Of a stretch of 64,000 nucleotides of DNA, positions 62,648 to 64,000 are shown piece by piece. The translations under genes and the position numbers were made by a program. Source of the DNA: Candidatus Tectimicrobiota bacterium. Its GTDB lineage: Bacteria; JACPUC01. Position 1 is the stretch's first letter, and each line of letters begins with the position of its first letter. Under the pieces are notes generated by a model. The model did no database searches. It worked only from the letters and a program-made list of their open reading frames with translations, and was not told where the DNA came from. The stretch covers positions 132,720-196,719 of the forward strand of contig JACPUC010000007.1 in assembly GCA_016192455.1 (NCBI GenBank). Direction: 5' to 3'.

Positions 62648-64000
62648 TTACTGCAGGGTGATCACCCGCGAAGCGACAGCGAGCTGGTTGGCGCGGACCA
62701 GCGGGTCGGTGCCCGGCGGAGTGATGACGCTCACCACGTTGAACTGCCCCCGCACCGGCAGTGGCGCCGGCAAAGGGATGGCAATCACCGGAAGGGAGAC
62801 ACCGGCGGGGTTGAGGAGCGTGCCGCCACCGCGATACACCGAGAGCACCCCGATCTCCCCGGCGACATTCACGTCGGTGAAGAGGGCGAAGAAGTTATCG
62901 GGGAAGATGATGGCGGCATAGACGTCGACGACTCCCTCGCCGCTCACCTGCAGGTTCACCCGCAGAAAGTCACCGCCGGTGAAGCTGTTCGCATCGTTCG
63001 CGGTGGTGATGCTGACCTGCGCATTGCCGAGCACCTCTACCTCGGTCTGGGCGCTGTTACCGGCTGCATCGGTCACGGTGACAAAGTAGGAGCCGCGCAG
63101 GCTGGCGGCGGTGTGCTGGACCGTCGCCCCGGCTGTGGCGCTGAGGTTGCCGGCGTCGGCCTGCCACGAGTAAGGCGACACGCCGCCGGCGACGTTGAAA
63201 CGCACCGTCTCGCCGGCCGCCAGGGTGGCCCGCCGCGGCGTCGGCCGGGGGACCTCGCTGACGGTGACGACCGCCACCCCGGTGCTGCCCGCGGTATCGG
63301 TGACCACGAGGTTCGCCGTTCCGGTCACCGTCGGAGCTGTGTAGGTGATGCGCGCCCCGGTGGTGGGGCTTACGCTGCCGGCGGTTGCCGACCAGACAAA
63401 GGAGCCGGAGCCGCCGGCGGCAAAGAAGGAGGCGGTGTCGTTCGTCGCCACCACCGCCTGCGCGGGCGAGATGCGGATGCGCGAGTTCACGTTGATGTTG
63501 ATGATCGCCTGATTGCCGGCGTTATCCGCCACCCCGACGTTGAAGACGCCGGCCAGGGAGGGGGCGGTGTAGGTGATCGCCACATTCTCGGCGCTGGTGG
63601 TGGCGCTCAACTCGCCGCGCTCGGCGGTCCAAGTGTACGGCGGGGTGCCGCTGAGCGCGCGCAGCTCGCCGCTGCCGCCGAGATCAAGGCGCAGCACGGC
63701 GGGGCTCACCCGGATCGTGCCGCTGGCCACGCTCACCTGGCCGAAGGCGCTGTTGCCGGCGGAGTCGGTGACGATGACCGTCTGGTTGCTGATCTGGGCC
63801 GGGGCGGTGAACGTCGTCGTCTCGCCGGTGATGGGACTGACCTGGCCGGCGGAGGCGGTATAGAAGTAGGTCCCCGTGCCCCCACTGGCGGTGAACGTAG
63901 CAGTCGCCCGCGGCTGCACGTTCGCGGTCTGCGGCGTGAGCGCCAGCGGTTGCGTGACGTTGATCGCCGCCATCACCTCGCTGCCGCTCGAATCCCGCAA
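62648..64000 (-). CDS. Extracellular Ig-like repeat protein, C-terminal part (5' end outside window)
   Basis: The last 450 residues of a larger protein whose start lies beyond 64000. Four tandem Ig/Big-like beta domains of about 75-85 residues share the pattern of a GGxGxYxWxA core, then TTGxxxTYTAP and a closing VTDxAGNSA. Examples are VIVTDSAGNSAFGQVSV, VGVADNAGNQAIININV and VTVTDAAGNSAQTEVEV. A distinct C-terminal beta domain (about 330-450) lacks the repeat and may be the anchor or cap. The sequence is Thr/Ala/Gly/Val-rich with no Cys, as usual for cell-surface stalks. It is probably secreted or outer-membrane anchored; binding partner unknown. Confidence 0.8.
   Translation of the reverse strand: MRDSSGSEVMAAINVTQPLALTPQTANVQPRATATFTASGGTGTYFYTASAGQVSPITGETTTFTAPAQISNQTVIVTDSAGNSAFGQVSVASGTIRVSPAVLRLDLGGSGELRALSGTPPYTWTAERGELSATTSAENVAITYTAPSLAGVFNVGVADNAGNQAIININVNSRIRISPAQAVVATNDTASFFAAGGSGSFVWSATAGSVSPTTGARITYTAPTVTGTANLVVTDTAGSTGVAVVTVSEVPRPTPRRATLAAGETVRFNVAGGVSPYSWQADAGNLSATAGATVQHTAASLRGSYFVTVTDAAGNSAQTEVEVLGNAQVSITTANDANSFTGGDFLRVNLQVSGEGVVDVYAAIIFPDNFFALFTDVNVAGEIGVLSVYRGGGTLLNPAGVSLPVIAIPLPAPLPVRGQFNVVSVITPPGTDPLVRANQLAVASRVITLQ

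Overview
The window is high-GC bacterial DNA from a Gram-negative-type cell: it has an RND efflux pump, TAT and Sec signal sequences, a sigma-54 activator, PilZ (cyclic-di-GMP) proteins and a Pst phosphate importer. Gene content (hydantoinase A/B genes, NitT/TauT-type ABC importers, a lone molybdopterin hydroxylase subunit, a MoxR/VWA operon, a selenocysteine-containing SelD) resembles deep-branching soil, sediment or symbiont lineages such as Rokubacteria, NC10, Tectomicrobia or Deltaproteobacteria. No rRNA, tRNA or universal marker that would fix the lineage was seen, so this placement is an inference.

Layout. 1-1.7 kb: the end of a glutamine synthetase-like gene followed by an amidohydrolase, a split version of the FluG architecture. 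2.2-15.8 kb: a seven-gene plus-strand operon, DUF4175 membrane coiled-coil protein, peptidase-MA/TPR protein, MoxR ATPase, DUF58, BatA-like VWA membrane protein, DUF4159 (TAT signal) and a second VWA membrane protein. It looks like a cell-envelope AAA/VWA system. 16-25 kb: a regulatory and accessory stretch with a PilZ-PAS-histidine kinase-receiver hybrid, two unrecognised proteins around an IS256-type transposase remnant and a dense repeat island, a regulator combining XRE and sigma-70 region 4 helix-turn-helix domains, a YcgR-like PilZ protein and an NtrC-family activator. 25-39 kb: single genes and pairs, namely EngB, a VOC protein, an RND permease with its adaptor, a DUF72 protein, a PaaA-like di-iron protein, an HisC-like aminotransferase, a single-pass membrane repeat protein, MobA and a two-subunit MaoC hydratase.

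39.8-44.9 kb: pstCAB, preceded by four PhoB-like half-sites at 11-bp steps. PstC carries a beta-propeller-like insert and PstA a coiled-coil insert. 45-48 kb: a small zinc-ribbon protein and a xanthine dehydrogenase-type molybdopterin subunit without its FeS and FAD partners. 48.2-56.8 kb: a minus-strand operon hyuA-hyuB-ATPase-binding protein-permease-permease-methyltransferase, probably import and opening of a cyclic amide such as a hydantoin or 5-oxoproline.

57-64 kb: a dienelactone hydrolase; selD, in which an in-frame UGA occupies the catalytic Cys17 position and is followed by a SECIS-like hairpin; a lipoate-ligase-like protein; a queuosine-precursor transporter; a small EamA protein; and the C-terminal part of a large Ig-like repeat protein running off the right edge. 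The selenocysteine in SelD, the XRE/sigma-4 fusion and the Pho-box array with modified Pst permeases are the most noteworthy items.
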